Notes: a model not told the origin generated them from the sequence alone. 64,000 nt of DNA from Hyphomicrobium zavarzinii ATCC 27496 (GCF_000383415.1 NZ_KB911257.1:472558-536557); one strand, 5' to 3'; shown: positions 45,455 through 55,965, counted from the first letter of the stretch. Made by a program: numbers and translations.

Positions 45455-46039
45455 TTAGTGGCGCAGCAGGGCCGCCGGCATAGGAGCTTCGGCCCCGGCA
45501 AGAAGCGAGGGGTCGAACAGAGCCGGCTGGCGGGGGCCAGCCCAGCGGCGCTCGGCGGTGAGGCTGCCGGAGGGGCCGGCGGCACGCCAGATCTGGGCAA
45601 AGGAGCGGACCGCGCGGCCGGCGGTGGCCGGGCAGGTATCCGAGTAAAGCTCGTAGGAATCCCGCTTCAGCGGATCGCGGCGCATGCAGTCGCCAATCCA
45701 GACGGTGGTGGAATCGAGCACGAGCTGCTCATGGGCATCGAGGAGGCGAACGTCGGTCACGAACCGGCACTCGGCGCCTTCGAGCGTCACGCCGGATGCG
45801 CGGCGGGCAAGCAGCGCTTCGACGGCGATGCCGGCGGCGGCGAGTTCGGGAGCGAGTTGCGAGAGGGCGGCGGCGGCAGGGCTTTCTGCGGAGAGCGCGA
45901 GAAGCCGGTATTTGATTTCTCCCGCCGGAGCGCCGGATGCGCGCTGCGCTTCGAGATGGCGGGTGATGAATGCTTTCAGCCGGGCTTCCTTTTCCTCCTT
46001 GGTGACGACGTTCATGCGAGCTTTTGGACCGAAGCGCAT
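45455..46039 (-). CDS. Hypothetical protein, 194 residues
   Basis: I do not recognise this protein. It opens with a charged helical stretch (VVTKEEKEARLKAFITRHLE), has an alanine-rich middle (ESPAAAALSQLAPELAAAG), and then a patch with three Cys (GAECRFVTDVRLL, WIGDCMRRDP, YSDTCPATAGR). No membrane segment or signal peptide is evident. ATG at 46039 has AAGGAC eight bases upstream, and an in-frame ATG at 46015 is the alternative. It ends at a strong terminator, so it is probably transcribed alone. Confidence 0.7.
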   Translation of the reverse strand: MRFGPKARMNVVTKEEKEARLKAFITRHLEAQRASGAPAGEIKYRLLALSAESPAAAALSQLAPELAAAGIAVEALLARRASGVTLEGAECRFVTDVRLLDAHEQLVLDSTTVWIGDCMRRDPLKRDSYELYSDTCPATAGRAVRSFAQIWRAAGPSGSLTAERRWAGPRQPALFDPSLLAGAEAPMPAALLRH

Positions 46040-46174
46040 TCGTTTTTGTCCTTATTTGGGAAGCGGAGCGACGTCCGTAATTTCCCGTCGTGTAGTTGTG
46101 GGGCCATTTAGGCGCCAAGACGGTTAAGCAAGTGTTGAGCGGTGACCCGTGCGCGGCTCGACTTTCGTCCGCGA

Positions 46175-48664
46175 TCACGTGTTGGCGATCGCGGGACGCA
46201 AGCGGCCCGCGATGGCGACGACATCGTCGGCTGAGGGATCGCTTTCGTCGATCACGTCAAGCGCTTCAAATGATTCCGAAAGCTCGTCCGTTCGATTTGC
46301 TGCGACCTCCGGCGCGACGCCCGTTGACTGATGCGCGTTCACCTCAGTCGCGGAAATTTGTCGGGGTGCGGGAATTTTTTCGTTGTCCTGCTCGATGCCC
46401 TCAAGGGCCTGACCGAGGCGGCCGATCAAACCGCCGGGACCGTCGGCTGCATCGAGGGGCAGGGTGAGAGTTGCGGTCTCGCGCTTCAGGACGACATCCA
46501 CGCGCGGACGGGGTGCCTCCGGCGCTGCCGCTCTCCGTGCCTCGACGATGTCGGGCTGATGGCTCGGGACCGTGTTCGAGTTCGCGGGTTCCGCGAGGGG
46601 CTCGTCGTCGAAGGCTTCCGGCTCGGCGCTCAGCTCGGCCTTGGCGCTTCGCGCGTAGGGGCCGAAATCGTCCGACGTCGAAACTCTCGGTGTGGCGGGC
46701 TTTGCTTTGGGAGGCGCGGGGCGCGCGGGCGTCCACGCGGCGGTCCAGCTCTCGGCCCGAGTAGGAGCGGCGGGCTCGACAGCCGGGGGAACGGCGGTTT
46801 CAGCCGGCTGCGGGGCGAAGGCCGGCTCGGCATCGGCGCGGTGCGGCATGGCAGGGCCGAACCCGGAGCCGAACTCCGGTCTCTGCTCCTTCCCGAAATT
46901 TTGCGCGAACCGCGGCTCCATGGGGCGTAGAAGATCGCGCTCGATGCGGCGGCGCTGGGCTTCGGCCTCGACGCGGCGGGCGGCACCCATCACGGCGCCG
47001 AGGATGATCTCGGACCAGGCGCCATCGCGGAATCGGTAGACGCGGAACGCCTCGGAGCCTGCAAACTTGGATCCTTGCTTCGCGAGCTTCTTGCGTACGA
47101 CCCCGGCGAACGGCGTCCAGGTGCGGCGGAAGATCTTGTCCTTCTCGAAGCTCGTGAAGAGGTTAGAGAGAAGCTGGGCCTCAGTGCGCAACTCCTCGCG
47201 CTCCGCCGCGCCTACGTGGGGTGGCGCATCGAGAGGAACCGCGACGTAGTAGGCGCCGTGCAGGTCGAAGACGACGTGGCGGAACAGCTCGAAGCTTTCG
47301 CGGATCTCGGGATCGCGATGGATATCGTTGAAGCGCGAGAGAATTTCGATGACCGGGCCGCGTTCGGCTTCGCGCATCTTCGGCATGAGGCCGTGCAGGC
47401 GGTGGGCTGGCCGGCCGATGGAAACCAGGAACAGGCAGATGTCGACGAAGATGGCCACCGCGAGCGGGACGTAATCTCGTTTCGAGAGACCGCCTTCCTC
47501 CGTGACGACGGTCGCCGCGGGGCCGGCCTCGACCGACTGCATCGCCTTCTTCTGCAGCTCGCGCAGCTCGTCCGCCGAGGGCGGGAGCTTGAAGGAGAGG
47601 AGCCCGTAGAAGGTGGTGGTGAGACGGCGGAAGGCCTCGATGGTGGCTTCCGAGCCTTCGACGGCGGCGATGGTGGGTTTTTCCAGGACCGGCAGCTCGT
47701 TGATGGCGCGTGCAGCGCCGCGCAGAGCCTGGGCGAGCTCCGTATCGGGGCAGACGAAGCCTCCGTTCTTGGGGTCTCCGAAGGTGGATTTGTCGGCGCG
47801 CTCGGCGAGGTCCTGGCGCATCTGCTTCAACTGCGGGTCCGTGCGCAGCGCATTGAAGCCCGAGACCGTCATGTCGAGCTTGCGACTCAAGGACTTCATG
47901 AACTCGTTGCGGGTGCCGGACTTGGGATCGATGATCGCGGGATCGTTGGCTGCGATCCTGGCGAGGTCGCCGTCGAGAGCGGCCATGTCCGTCTTCACGG
48001 CGGCAACGCGGCCGGCGACGAACTCGGATGCGAAGGAGAAGCGGGCGGCGTCCTCGTCCCGCATGCGGCGGCGGGGGCCATCGCCCGGCTTGCTGTTGGG
48101 GCAGGAGGTGCCCTTGGCGCGCTCGGTCTCGGCCTTCGCGCGCGAGACGGTGGCGAGCTGGACAAGGGTGGCGTTCAACTGCTCGAGGCGCGTCGAGGCG
48201 GCATTGAGGGAGCTCTGCACGGCGGTGACAGCCGATTCCGCCGAGCGCGAGCTTTCGGCGCGGCTTTCGAGAACCTTCCAGTAGAAGCCGAACCCGAAGC
48301 CGACCGAGATGATGGAGAGGAACAGGTAGCCCGCGATGTAGGCGAGGCGCGTCATGGTGCCCACGGGGGCGAACATCTGGTCCAAGAGCCAGACGATCAT
48401 GGTCATCAGCATGGCCACGGAGAAGCCGATGATCACCTTATGAATGAGCGGCAGGTCGCCCATGTTGGCCTCGATCAGCTCCAACATGCCGACGTAGGTC
48501 GCCACCCACGACAGGGTGCCGAGGCCGATGATCAGGACAAGCTTCTTGAGGTCGCGCGGAGCAACGGGGTCGGCGTCGCCGCCTGTCGCGTCGGGGAGAA
48601 GTCCGAGCTTGAAGGAGCGCGCAAAATATCCGCGCGAACGCCCCGAATCCGGCGCGTACACCAT
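46175..48664 (-). CDS. Large hypothetical four-helix membrane protein
   Basis: An 829-residue protein I cannot name. Three membrane helices lie near the N-terminus (about 40-62, 74-97 and 103-127). A soluble region of about 270 residues follows (coiled coil, [20 protein letters not shown]), which on this topology would be periplasmic. A fourth helix (about 405-425, [20 protein letters not shown]) leads into a cytoplasmic domain (residues 430-560, with [17 protein letters not shown]). The last 270 residues are Pro/Ala/Glu-rich and probably disordered. This layout recalls DUF4407-type proteins, but I see no motif to confirm that. Confidence 0.75.
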   Translation of the reverse strand: MVYAPDSGRSRGYFARSFKLGLLPDATGGDADPVAPRDLKKLVLIIGLGTLSWVATYVGMLELIEANMGDLPLIHKVIIGFSVAMLMTMIVWLLDQMFAPVGTMTRLAYIAGYLFLSIISVGFGFGFYWKVLESRAESSRSAESAVTAVQSSLNAASTRLEQLNATLVQLATVSRAKAETERAKGTSCPNSKPGDGPRRRMRDEDAARFSFASEFVAGRVAAVKTDMAALDGDLARIAANDPAIIDPKSGTRNEFMKSLSRKLDMTVSGFNALRTDPQLKQMRQDLAERADKSTFGDPKNGGFVCPDTELAQALRGAARAINELPVLEKPTIAAVEGSEATIEAFRRLTTTFYGLLSFKLPPSADELRELQKKAMQSVEAGPAATVVTEEGGLSKRDYVPLAVAIFVDICLFLVSIGRPAHRLHGLMPKMREAERGPVIEILSRFNDIHRDPEIRESFELFRHVVFDLHGAYYVAVPLDAPPHVGAAEREELRTEAQLLSNLFTSFEKDKIFRRTWTPFAGVVRKKLAKQGSKFAGSEAFRVYRFRDGAWSEIILGAVMGAARRVEAEAQRRRIERDLLRPMEPRFAQNFGKEQRPEFGSGFGPAMPHRADAEPAFAPQPAETAVPPAVEPAAPTRAESWTAAWTPARPAPPKAKPATPRVSTSDDFGPYARSAKAELSAEPEAFDDEPLAEPANSNTVPSHQPDIVEARRAAAPEAPRPRVDVVLKRETATLTLPLDAADGPGGLIGRLGQALEGIEQDNEKIPAPRQISATEVNAHQSTGVAPEVAANRTDELSESFEALDVIDESDPSADDVVAIAGRLRPAIANT

Positions 48665-48830
48665 GGGTGTCGACCTGTCTTAGAGGCTTGCAGGAAAACT
48701 CTGACGGTCCCTCTGCGAGCGCAATACGCGATAAAGCCGATCAACCCCCGGCATCTCGTGATCCGGGATCTGAATAAAACGGGTTTTTGTCGCGAGTGGG
48801 GCTGCCGCGTGTCGGAAGTTGGCAGTGAGC

Positions 48831-48909
<79 letters not shown>

Positions 48910-48935
48910 GAGGGAGCTGCCAGATCACGATGTGG

Positions 48936-48962
48936 CTGGATCCCGGCCTACGCCGGGATGAC
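48936..48962. repeat. REP-type palindrome
   Basis: A CTGGATCCCGGCC arm, a short loop and a CGCCGGGATGAC arm match the first REP of the composite array at 22867 in all but a couple of loop bases. Confidence 0.8.
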
Positions 48963-49162
48963 GTTGCATTTGGAAGTCACTCCCTCACTCCATCCGCATC
49001 CCGGCGACACGGCAAAGCGGTGCCGCGCACGGACGACGGCTGGATGTGGGTATGTCCGAGCAGGGTACAGGAACTCATGCGGGCGACAGGGCGTCGGCAG
49101 GACCTTCACCAAGGAGGTAACCTCCCTAGCTGCCGGCTGCCTGTTGCCCGTTGCCTTGCTTC

Positions 49163-49858
49163 TCAGCCGCTGTTGCGCTCGCCAAAGACGTAGCCGGAGC
49201 CACGAACGGTGCGGATCGGGTCGCGCTCCTTGCCGCGGATGAGCGCCTTGCGCAGGCGGCCGACGTGCACGTCCACGGTGCGCTCGTCAACGTAGGCATC
49301 GCGGCCCCAGACGCCATCGAGAAGCTGGGAGCGCGAGAGCACACGGCCCGGGCTTTCCATCAGGAACTCGAGAAGGCGGAATTCGGTGGGGCCGAGATGC
49401 ACCTCGCGCAGGCCGCGCGTGACCTTGTGGGCCGGGCGATCCAGCTCGATGTCGGCGAAACGCAGCACGTCCGCCAGACGGTCCGGAGAAGCCCGGCGCA
49501 GGATGGCTTTCACGCGGGCCATCAGCTCGGGAAGAGAGAACGGCTTCACCACGTAGTCGTCGGCGCCGGTCGAGAGGCCGCGGATGCGGTCTCCTTCCTC
49601 GCCGCGTGCGGTGAGCATGACGATCGGAATGGATTTCGTCTCCATTCGCGCCCGCATGCGCCGGCAGATCTCGATTCCCGAGACGCCCGGAAGCATCCAG
49701 TCGAGAACCAGGAGGTCAGGTTTCTCCTCCGCAACAAGGATCTCCGCCTCTTCGCCGTTCTCGGCGTGGGAGACGCGGAACCCTTCCGCTTCGAGGTTGT
49801 AACGAAGCATCTCCGCCAGAGGCGCCTCGTCCTCGATAAGAAGAATCTTGGCCGTCAT
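49163..49858 (-). CDS. phoB: Phosphate regulon response regulator PhoB
   Basis: A 231-residue OmpR-type regulator. The receiver domain has acidic ED(E) at 9-11, phospho-acceptor Asp53 (LLVLDWMLPGVSG) and Lys in VVKPFSLPE. The winged-helix domain (LGPTEFRLLEFLMESPGRVL, RTVDVHVGRLRKAL) ends in RTVRGSGYVFG. It activates Pho-box promoters, such as pstS, when phosphate is scarce. It is the last gene of the pst operon, 31 bp after phoU. A phoR kinase gene is not in the window. Confidence 0.95.
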   Translation of the reverse strand: MTAKILLIEDEAPLAEMLRYNLEAEGFRVSHAENGEEAEILVAEEKPDLLVLDWMLPGVSGIEICRRMRARMETKSIPIVMLTARGEEGDRIRGLSTGADDYVVKPFSLPELMARVKAILRRASPDRLADVLRFADIELDRPAHKVTRGLREVHLGPTEFRLLEFLMESPGRVLSRSQLLDGVWGRDAYVDERTVDVHVGRLRKALIRGKERDPIRTVRGSGYVFGERNSG

Positions 49859-49889
49859 CGTTTATCGCTCATCCTAAAAAATGCGAGGC

Positions 49890-50600
49890 TCAACCCTGCG
49901 AGAACAGGGTGGAGCTGGTGTCGTCGCTCTTCGGGCGGTCGTCGATGATATTCACGCCACGCACGAGGAAGTGCACTGTTTCGGCGATGTTGGTGGTGTG
50001 GTCGCCAACACGTTCGATGTTCTTGGCGCCGAACAGCAGATGGGTGGAGAGACCGATGTTGCGCGGATCTTCCATCATGTAGGTCAAGAGCTCGCGGAAC
50101 AGCGAATTGTACATGGAGTCGATGTTCTCGTCGTCGCGCCACACGGCGAGCGCCCGGTCGGCGTCACGCGCGGCATAGGCGTCGAGAACCTCCTTGAGCT
50201 GCGAGAGCGCCAGCTCGCCCATGTGGCGCAGGCCGGTCATGAGGGGCTTCGGGTGCGACTCGTGGGCAATGGCGAGCGCGCGCTTGGCGATGTTTTTCGC
50301 GAGATCGCCGATGCGCTCAAGGTCGCCCGTGATGCGCAGCGCCGCCATGACGTGACGCAGGTCGTTGGCGAGCGGCTGGCGGCGGGCGATCATGGAGATC
50401 ACCTGCTCCTCGATGTCACGCTCGAGCTGGTCGATCTGCTTGTCCGTCTTGACGACCTGCTCGGCGAGCTTGGGATCGCGGCGCTCGAGGGCGTCGAACG
50501 ACTGCCCGAGGATGTGCTCTGCCAGGCCGCCCATGTGGGCGATCTTCTTGTCGAGGAGAGCGAGCTCTTCCTCGTACGATTTCACGATGTGCTCGTTCAT
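49890..50600 (-). CDS. phoU: Phosphate signalling protein PhoU
   Basis: A 236-residue protein of two PhoU helical bundles, which links PstSCAB transport state to the PhoR-PhoB pathway and restrains phosphate uptake. Family markers are EEELALLDKKIAHMGGLAE, ITGDLERIGDLAKNIAKRA and KNIERVGDHTTNIAE, including the metal-binding-type E/D-rich turns. ATG at 50600 has GGAGACCTT upstream. A longer frame from 50831 lacks support. It sits between pstB and phoB in the operon. Confidence 0.95.
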   Translation of the reverse strand: MNEHIVKSYEEELALLDKKIAHMGGLAEHILGQSFDALERRDPKLAEQVVKTDKQIDQLERDIEEQVISMIARRQPLANDLRHVMAALRITGDLERIGDLAKNIAKRALAIAHESHPKPLMTGLRHMGELALSQLKEVLDAYAARDADRALAVWRDDENIDSMYNSLFRELLTYMMEDPRNIGLSTHLLFGAKNIERVGDHTTNIAETVHFLVRGVNIIDDRPKSDDTSSTLFSQG

Positions 50601-50745
50601 AAGGTCTCCTTTGGCCCCTTGGGGCCCGGCGGCTTTGCTCGTGACGGCGGGTGCCTCCGACCTCGAGGCGCGCCACGGCATGAAGCCGCTCAGCAGGGAT
50701 TTTCGTTCGGTCGTCATCGGACAGGGTCCTGACTGAGGCGATGCG

Positions 50746-51561
50746 TCAGCCGAAGCGGCCGGTGATGTAATCCTGCGTGCGCTTGTCCGTCGGGTTGGTG
50801 AAGATGTCGTTGGTCGCGCCTTCCTCGACAAGGATGCCGAGATGGAAGAACGCGGTGCGCTGCGAGACGCGGGCTGCCTGCTGCATCGAGTGTGTGACGA
50901 TGATGATGCAGAAGTTCTGCTTCAATTCGTCGATGAGCTCCTCGACCTTGGCGGTGGCGATGGGGTCGAGTGCCGAGCACGGCTCGTCCATCAGGATCAC
51001 CTCGGGGCCAACGGCGACGGCGCGGGCGATGCAGAGGCGCTGCTGCTGGCCGCCGGAAAGGCCGGTGCCCGGATCGTTCAGGCGGTCCTTGACCTCTTTC
51101 CAGAGCGCGGCCTTCTCGAGGCTGGTCTGCACGATGTGGTCAAGCTCGGCCTTGGTGCCGGCGAGACCGTGGATGCGGGGACCGTAGGCCACGTTCTCGT
51201 AGATCGACTTGGGGAACGGGTTCGGCTTCTGGAACACCATGCCGACGCGGGCACGGAGTTGAACGACGTCGAGGGACGGATCGTAGATGTCCTCGTTGTC
51301 GATGGTGATCTTGCCGGTGACGCGGCAGATTGGAATGGTATCGTTCATGCGGTTGATGCAGCGCAGGAACGTGGACTTGCCGCAACCCGAGGGGCCGATG
51401 AAGGCCGTCACGCTGCGATCGGGGATGTTCACGGTCACGTCGAAGAGGGCGCGCTTGTCGCCGTAGTAGACGTTGACGTCCTTGGCGTGGACCTTGGTGC
51501 CATCCGTGGTGCCGAGTTTAACGGCGCGGTTTTCTATCTCAGAGGTCTGCACGTTGAGCAT
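50746..51561 (-). CDS. pstB: Phosphate ABC transporter ATP-binding protein
   Basis: A 271-residue ATPase that powers high-affinity phosphate import. Walker [10 protein letters not shown], signature LSGGQQQR and Walker B VILMDEP are present, and [11 protein letters not shown] is typical of PstB. ATG at 51561 ([12 protein letters not shown]) has GGAG a few bases before it. A longer frame runs from 51717 but would overlap pstA. The protein would dock on PstA and PstC at the inner membrane. It is followed by phoU after 145 bp. Confidence 0.96.
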   Translation of the reverse strand: MLNVQTSEIENRAVKLGTTDGTKVHAKDVNVYYGDKRALFDVTVNIPDRSVTAFIGPSGCGKSTFLRCINRMNDTIPICRVTGKITIDNEDIYDPSLDVVQLRARVGMVFQKPNPFPKSIYENVAYGPRIHGLAGTKAELDHIVQTSLEKAALWKEVKDRLNDPGTGLSGGQQQRLCIARAVAVGPEVILMDEPCSALDPIATAKVEELIDELKQNFCIIIVTHSMQQAARVSQRTAFFHLGILVEEGATNDIFTNPTDKRTQDYITGRFG

Positions 51562-51587
51562 CTCTAACTCCAGGATCAAATTGGGGA

Positions 51588-52910
51588 CTACCAGCGCCGC
51601 TCGTAACGGCGGCGGAGAATGACGGCGGTGACGTTCATGCACACCAGGAATGCGAGCAGGATGAGGGTGGCGCCCGCGGTGCGTTCGACGAAGCCGCGCT
51701 CGGCGGCCGTCGCCCACATGTAGATCTGCACCGGCAGAGCCGTCGCCGCGTCGATGGGCGTCTTCGGATACTCGACGACGAAGGCGACCATGCCGATCAT
51801 CAGCAGCGGCGCCGTTTCACCGAGCGCCTTGGCGAGGCCGATGATGGTGCCGGTCAGGATGCCGGGCACCGCGAGCGGCAGCACGTGATGGGTAATCGAC
51901 TGCATCTTCGAGGCGCCGACGCCAAGGGCTGCTTCGCGGATGGACGGCGGCACGGCGCTGATGGCTGCGCGGGTCGCGATGATGATGGTCGGCAGCGTCA
52001 TGAGTGCGAGCACCAGGCCGCCGACGAGAGAGGCCGAGCGCGGGATGCCCATGAAGTTGATGAAGATCGCGAGACCGAGAAGACCGAACACGATGGACGG
52101 GACGGCCGCCAGATTGTTGATGTTGACCTCGATGGTGTCGGTCAGGAAGTTCTTCGGGGCGAACTCCTCGAGGTAGACGGCGGCGGCGACGCCGAGCGGC
52201 ACCGCGAACAGCAGCACGATCAGCATCATGTAGAGCGAGCCGACGAGTGCGACGCCGACGCCCGCAGTCTCGGGCTTGCTCGATGCACCGTAGGTGAAGA
52301 GGCCGGTGTTGAAGTGCTTGGCGAGGAAGCCGGCCTCGGCGGCCTTGTCGAGCCAGGCGAGCTGCTTGTCGGAGAGCTGGCGGCGGCCTTCGGGAATGTT
52401 CCGGTCGAACTGGCCTTTCATGAGGCTGTCGACGTTGCCGTGTGCCAGAAGGGTGAGCTGCACCGATTTGCCGATCAGAGACGGATCAGCCAGCACGGCC
52501 TTGCGGATCTGCGTGTCGGCGTTGGCCGAAAGCAGCGCCGCGGCGGCCTTCGCGTCGGCGCGGTTGGCGGGATCCACGCCGAGCACCTGGAACAGCGCGC
52601 GGTTGGCGAGCTTGGTGTAGTCGGCCATCAGCAGATCGCTCTCCGTCGGCGGCGAGGATGAGCCGAAGGCGCCAGCGTCGAGGTTCACGTCGAGCGTGAA
52701 GGCAGACTGCGTGAATGCGGAATAGCCGCGCACCAGGATGGTCGAGAACAGAGCGACGAGAAAGAGGATGCCGAACAGGATCGCGGACACGCCGTAGGCC
52801 CTGAACCGCCTCTCGGCGGCATAGCGCTTGGCGATACGAGCCTGGATGTCCTGCTTGGAGCGGGAGGCGATCAGAGTTCCGGTTGCCATAGGAGCTGTTT
52901 CCACAGTCAT
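51588..52910 (-). CDS. pstA: Phosphate ABC transporter permease PstA
   Basis: A 440-residue permease, longer than E. coli PstA (296). The N-terminal ~190 residues are an extra domain of the kind found in alphaproteobacteria (DUF3333), starting with one membrane helix ([20 protein letters not shown]) and then a periplasmic-type stretch. The transporter core has the EAA-like loop [20 protein letters not shown], followed by further helices. ATG at 52910 shares one base with the pstC TAA (TAATG), so translation is coupled. Confidence 0.94.
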   Translation of the reverse strand: MTVETAPMATGTLIASRSKQDIQARIAKRYAAERRFRAYGVSAILFGILFLVALFSTILVRGYSAFTQSAFTLDVNLDAGAFGSSSPPTESDLLMADYTKLANRALFQVLGVDPANRADAKAAAALLSANADTQIRKAVLADPSLIGKSVQLTLLAHGNVDSLMKGQFDRNIPEGRRQLSDKQLAWLDKAAEAGFLAKHFNTGLFTYGASSKPETAGVGVALVGSLYMMLIVLLFAVPLGVAAAVYLEEFAPKNFLTDTIEVNINNLAAVPSIVFGLLGLAIFINFMGIPRSASLVGGLVLALMTLPTIIIATRAAISAVPPSIREAALGVGASKMQSITHHVLPLAVPGILTGTIIGLAKALGETAPLLMIGMVAFVVEYPKTPIDAATALPVQIYMWATAAERGFVERTAGATLILLAFLVCMNVTAVILRRRYERRW

Positions 52911-54373
52911 TATTCGTACTGCTCCCTATATTTGCGCACGATATAGAGCGCGTAAATGTTGAGGGCGAGAGTGAAGACGAACAGGGTTAGGCCAAGGGCG
53001 AAGGCGACGAGCGTCTGAGGAGAGTTGAATTCGAGGTCGCCGGTGAGCTGGCTCACGATCTTCACGGTGATCGTAGTGACCGGCTCGAAGGGGTTCAGCG
53101 TGAGGTTCGGCGCAATGCCCGCGGCGAGCACCACGATCATGGTTTCGCCGATGGCGCGGGAGGCTGCCAGCAGGATGGCGCCGACGATGCCGGGGAGCGC
53201 GGCGGGGAGAATGACCCGCTTGATCGTCTCGGACTGGGTGGCGCCGAGGCCGTAGGAGCCCTCGCGCAGGGACTGCGGCACTGCGTTGATGATGTCGTCC
53301 GACAGAGAGGAGACGAACGGGATCAGCATCACGCCCATGATGAGGCCCGCCGTCAGCACGCTCGTTGCCGAGATCGAGAGGCCCGCGAGGGCGCCTGCGT
53401 CACGCAGCAGGGGACCGAAGGTGATGAGGGCGAAGAAGCCGTACACGATGGTGGGGATGCCAGCGAGGATCTCGAGCAGCGGCTTGGTGGTGAGGCGGAT
53501 CTTGCTGGAAGCGTATTCCGACATGTAGACGGCGCTGAAGAGGCCGACCGGAACCGCAACCAGGAGTGCGACGAGCGAGATATAGAGCGTGCCCCAGAGC
53601 AGCGGGAGAAGGCCGAACTGTCCACCGGCTTCGTTGGTGGCGCCGGCTGCGGAGAAGCGCGGGTCCCAGACGGTTCCGAACAGGAAGTCCGTGATCGGCA
53701 CCATGCTGAAGAAGTGGATGCTCTCGAACAGCATCGAGAGGACGATGCCGAGGGTCGTCAGGATGGCGACCATCGAGCAGCCGAGGAGACCGGCGAGAGC
53801 CACGGATTCGACGGCGTTGCGGGAGCGCAGCTTGGGGCCGACCTGGAAGAAGCCGAAGGCCATACAGAAGAGCGAGAGGCCGAGCGCGGAAGCTGTGAGC
53901 AGGAGCTGGCTCGAATTCTTGACGGCGAGCTGGAAACGGGCCGCGTCGACGGCGAAGGGCTCCGGGTTGACGGCGAGCGGAACACCCTTGCTGAGGAGGA
54001 GTGCCTTGACGTCGGTCGCCGGGTCGGCAGTCTTGTCGAGCTCCTCGCTCGAAAGCCGGGACAGGCCCTTCTCGATCATGCCGATGGTGGACATCGTCAG
54101 CGCGCGGGTCTGCTCGGGGCCGGCCAGAACAGTCTCCGGAAGCCGCGACGAGACCATGGACGATACGACCGTCGGCGAGATCGCGGACCAGAGGATGAGG
54201 AGAAGCAGGGCAGGCAGCGTGGTCCACAGCAGAACGTAGGCGCCGTAGTACCCCGGCCGCGAATGGAGGGCCGAGGTCTTGCCGTTCACCGATGTCCGCG
54301 CGCGCCAGTTGCCCAGCACCCATCCAACAACGCCGAGGGCGAGAATTATCAAAACCAGAATGGTCGTCGACAC
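52910..54373 (-). CDS. pstC: Phosphate ABC transporter permease PstC
   Basis: A 487-residue permease. An N-terminal region of about 190 residues with two or more membrane helices (ALGVVGWVLGNW, LLLLILWSAISPTVVSSMVS) precedes the usual core (GTLYISLVALLVAVPVGLFS). The EAA-type loop LREGSYGLGATQSETIKRVI comes later in the core. It is longer than E. coli PstC, as is common in alphaproteobacteria. Its stop overlaps the pstA ATG by one base. The 283-bp gap to pstS carries a large hairpin. Confidence 0.94.
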   Translation of the reverse strand: MSTTILVLIILALGVVGWVLGNWRARTSVNGKTSALHSRPGYYGAYVLLWTTLPALLLLILWSAISPTVVSSMVSSRLPETVLAGPEQTRALTMSTIGMIEKGLSRLSSEELDKTADPATDVKALLLSKGVPLAVNPEPFAVDAARFQLAVKNSSQLLLTASALGLSLFCMAFGFFQVGPKLRSRNAVESVALAGLLGCSMVAILTTLGIVLSMLFESIHFFSMVPITDFLFGTVWDPRFSAAGATNEAGGQFGLLPLLWGTLYISLVALLVAVPVGLFSAVYMSEYASSKIRLTTKPLLEILAGIPTIVYGFFALITFGPLLRDAGALAGLSISATSVLTAGLIMGVMLIPFVSSLSDDIINAVPQSLREGSYGLGATQSETIKRVILPAALPGIVGAILLAASRAIGETMIVVLAAGIAPNLTLNPFEPVTTITVKIVSQLTGDLEFNSPQTLVAFALGLTLFVFTLALNIYALYIVRKYREQYE

Positions 54374-54408
54374 CGGGCTGATCCCTATTTCGATTTCAGA
54401 GTTTGAAC

Positions 54409-54479
54409 CCAGGGCACGGTCACACGGGCCTTTCGGGCGCCCGTGTCAGGCTCGCTTTTCGTGTGACCGTGCACTGGGC
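54409..54479. other. Nested hairpin between pstS and pstC
   Basis: Outer arms CCCAG and CTGGG (54409-54413 and 54475-54479) and CACGGTCACACG / CGTGTGACCGTG (54416-54427 and 54461-54472) form a long stem. ACACGGGC (54423-54430) can also pair with GCCCGTGT (54440-54447). There is no clear T-run, so it may stabilise pstS mRNA or reduce read-through into pstCAB. Confidence 0.6.
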
Positions 54480-54656
54480 TCGTGCTTTTCGTGTCTGAGG
54501 TCGCCGGCCCGTTGGGAGCGTCGGAAGACGAGGCTCGCGCGCCGCTTGGAGTGGGTCGCAGGAGACGAGAAGGGAGAGCGGTAAAACACGATCACCGGCT
54601 CCCCCTTCTCATACTCCTTTGGTCGTCGTCAGTCAGTCGAAGTGATCGCGGCGGGC

Positions 54657-55730
54657 TTACTTCGCAGCCGTCGCCAGCGTCTTGCCGCTCTTCACGAGCT
54701 CCTGGACTTCCTTGCGCTCTGCGTCCGGAAGCGGAACCAGGCCGTACTCGACGAGCGGGCCGTCAGCCGAGAGGATCTTGTCCGAGGTGAAGAACTCGAC
54801 GTACTCCTTGAGGCCGGGGATCACGCCGAGGTGCGCCTTCTTCACGTAGAAGTAGAGCGGACGCGAAACCGGGTACTTGCCGGAGGCGACGGTCTCGAGC
54901 GAGGGCTCGACGCCGTTGATGGTGGCGACCTTCAGCTTGTCCTTGTTGTTCTCGTAGAACGAGAGACCGAACACGCCCACGCCCTGCTTGTTGGACTGGA
55001 TGCGAGCGAGCGTCTCGGTGTAGTCGCCGTCGATGTCGACTGCGGCGCCGTCCTTGCGGACCTTGTTGCAGGCCTTGTCGGCGGCCTTCTTCTTGGCTTC
55101 GTCGTCCTTGCCTTCGGCCTTGGCGAGCTGGAGCTTGTCGCCGCCGGTGGCCTTGCAGCCAGCGTGGAGAACCTTCTCCTCGAACACTTCGCGCGTGCCG
55201 TGCTTCTCACCGGGGATGAAGGCGGCGATCGGGAAGTCGGGGAGGGTCGCGTTCACTTCCTTCCAGGTCTTGAAGGGGTTGGCGACGAGAGCGCCGTCCT
55301 TCGGAACCTCAGCGGCGAGCGCGAGGTAGAGATCCTTGGGCTCGAGCTTCCATTCGCCGGCGCCCGAGTCGACGGCGAATACGATGCCGTCATAGCCGAA
55401 CTTCACCTCGACGATGTCGGCAACGCCAGCCTTGGCGCACTCTTCCTGCTCGGCAGGCTTGATCTTGCGCGAGGAGTTGGCGATGTCGATCTTGTCCTCG
55501 CCGACGCCGGCGCAGAACTGCTTGAGGCCAGCCGACGAGCCGCCGGACTCGATGACGGGGGTCTTGAGATTGGAGAACGTCTTGCCGAACTGCTCGGCAA
55601 CGATGTTTGCATACGGCAGAACCGTCGATGATCCTGCAACCTTGACCTGGTCGCGCGCCAAAGCCGCACAGGCAAACGCGCCCATTCCGACGGCGGTGGC
55701 CGTCGTGATGGCGATGAACTTGCTGTTCAC
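54657..55730 (-). CDS. pstS: Phosphate ABC transporter substrate-binding protein PstS
   Basis: A 357-residue periplasmic phosphate-binding protein. The signal peptide (MNSKFIAITTATAVGMGAFA) ends near AALA. Phosphate-contact segments include AGSSTVLPYA and ESGGSSAGLKQFC, with HGTREVFEE later. GTG at 55730 is chosen because GGAG lies six bases upstream of it. An ATG at 55742 would add four residues. An insertion of charged residues (about 185-215, KLQLAKAEGKDDEAKKKAAD) is longer than in E. coli PstS and resembles other alphaproteobacterial forms. It is first in the pst operon. Confidence 0.94.
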   Translation of the reverse strand: MNSKFIAITTATAVGMGAFACAALARDQVKVAGSSTVLPYANIVAEQFGKTFSNLKTPVIESGGSSAGLKQFCAGVGEDKIDIANSSRKIKPAEQEECAKAGVADIVEVKFGYDGIVFAVDSGAGEWKLEPKDLYLALAAEVPKDGALVANPFKTWKEVNATLPDFPIAAFIPGEKHGTREVFEEKVLHAGCKATGGDKLQLAKAEGKDDEAKKKAADKACNKVRKDGAAVDIDGDYTETLARIQSNKQGVGVFGLSFYENNKDKLKVATINGVEPSLETVASGKYPVSRPLYFYVKKAHLGVIPGLKEYVEFFTSDKILSADGPLVEYGLVPLPDAERKEVQELVKSGKTLATAAK

Positions 55731-55833
55731 GCTAATCTCCATTGTCTCGTGGACTATGCAACGAACGCGGCCCTCCGCCTGCGTTCTGCTTCCCGAAGCT
55801 GTTGCCCCGGCGCTCTTTTACTAGCGGCGGGAG

Positions 55834-55851
55834 ACTGTGGATTTATGACAG
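55834..55851 (-). promoter_or_regulatory. Candidate Pho box upstream of pstS
   Basis: On the minus strand CTGTCAT-AAAT matches the first half and spacer of the Pho box consensus. The second 7-mer (CCACAGT) is poor. It is about 105 bp upstream of the pstS start, so at most a weak PhoB site. Confidence 0.4.
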
Positions 55852-55949
55852 TCTAATATATTGATTTATAATGATTTATTTTAATTATCTGGAATCTGCG
55901 GAAAGTCCGCGCCGGTCGGACTGGCGATATGGCTCGGGCGCTCCGCGGG

Positions 55950-55965
55950 CTGTCTATTGTGACAG
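55950..55965. promoter_or_regulatory. CTGTC/GACAG dyad in the pstS-sdhB divergent region
   Basis: CTGTC (55950-55954), TATTGT and GACAG (55961-55965) form a short inverted repeat. Its half-sites resemble Pho-box half-sites in opposite orientation, but no known site fits exactly. Confidence 0.3.

Noticed and set aside
49105-49125. 16S anti-Shine-Dalgarno-like sequence hinting at rRNA
   Set aside because: Only a short GGAGGTAACCTCC palindrome is present; there is no rRNA structure around it.
54409-54479. Intrinsic terminator between pstS and pstC
   Set aside because: The stems are strong but no T-run follows on the minus strand, and the downstream operon genes are needed; kept as a hairpin with uncertain role.
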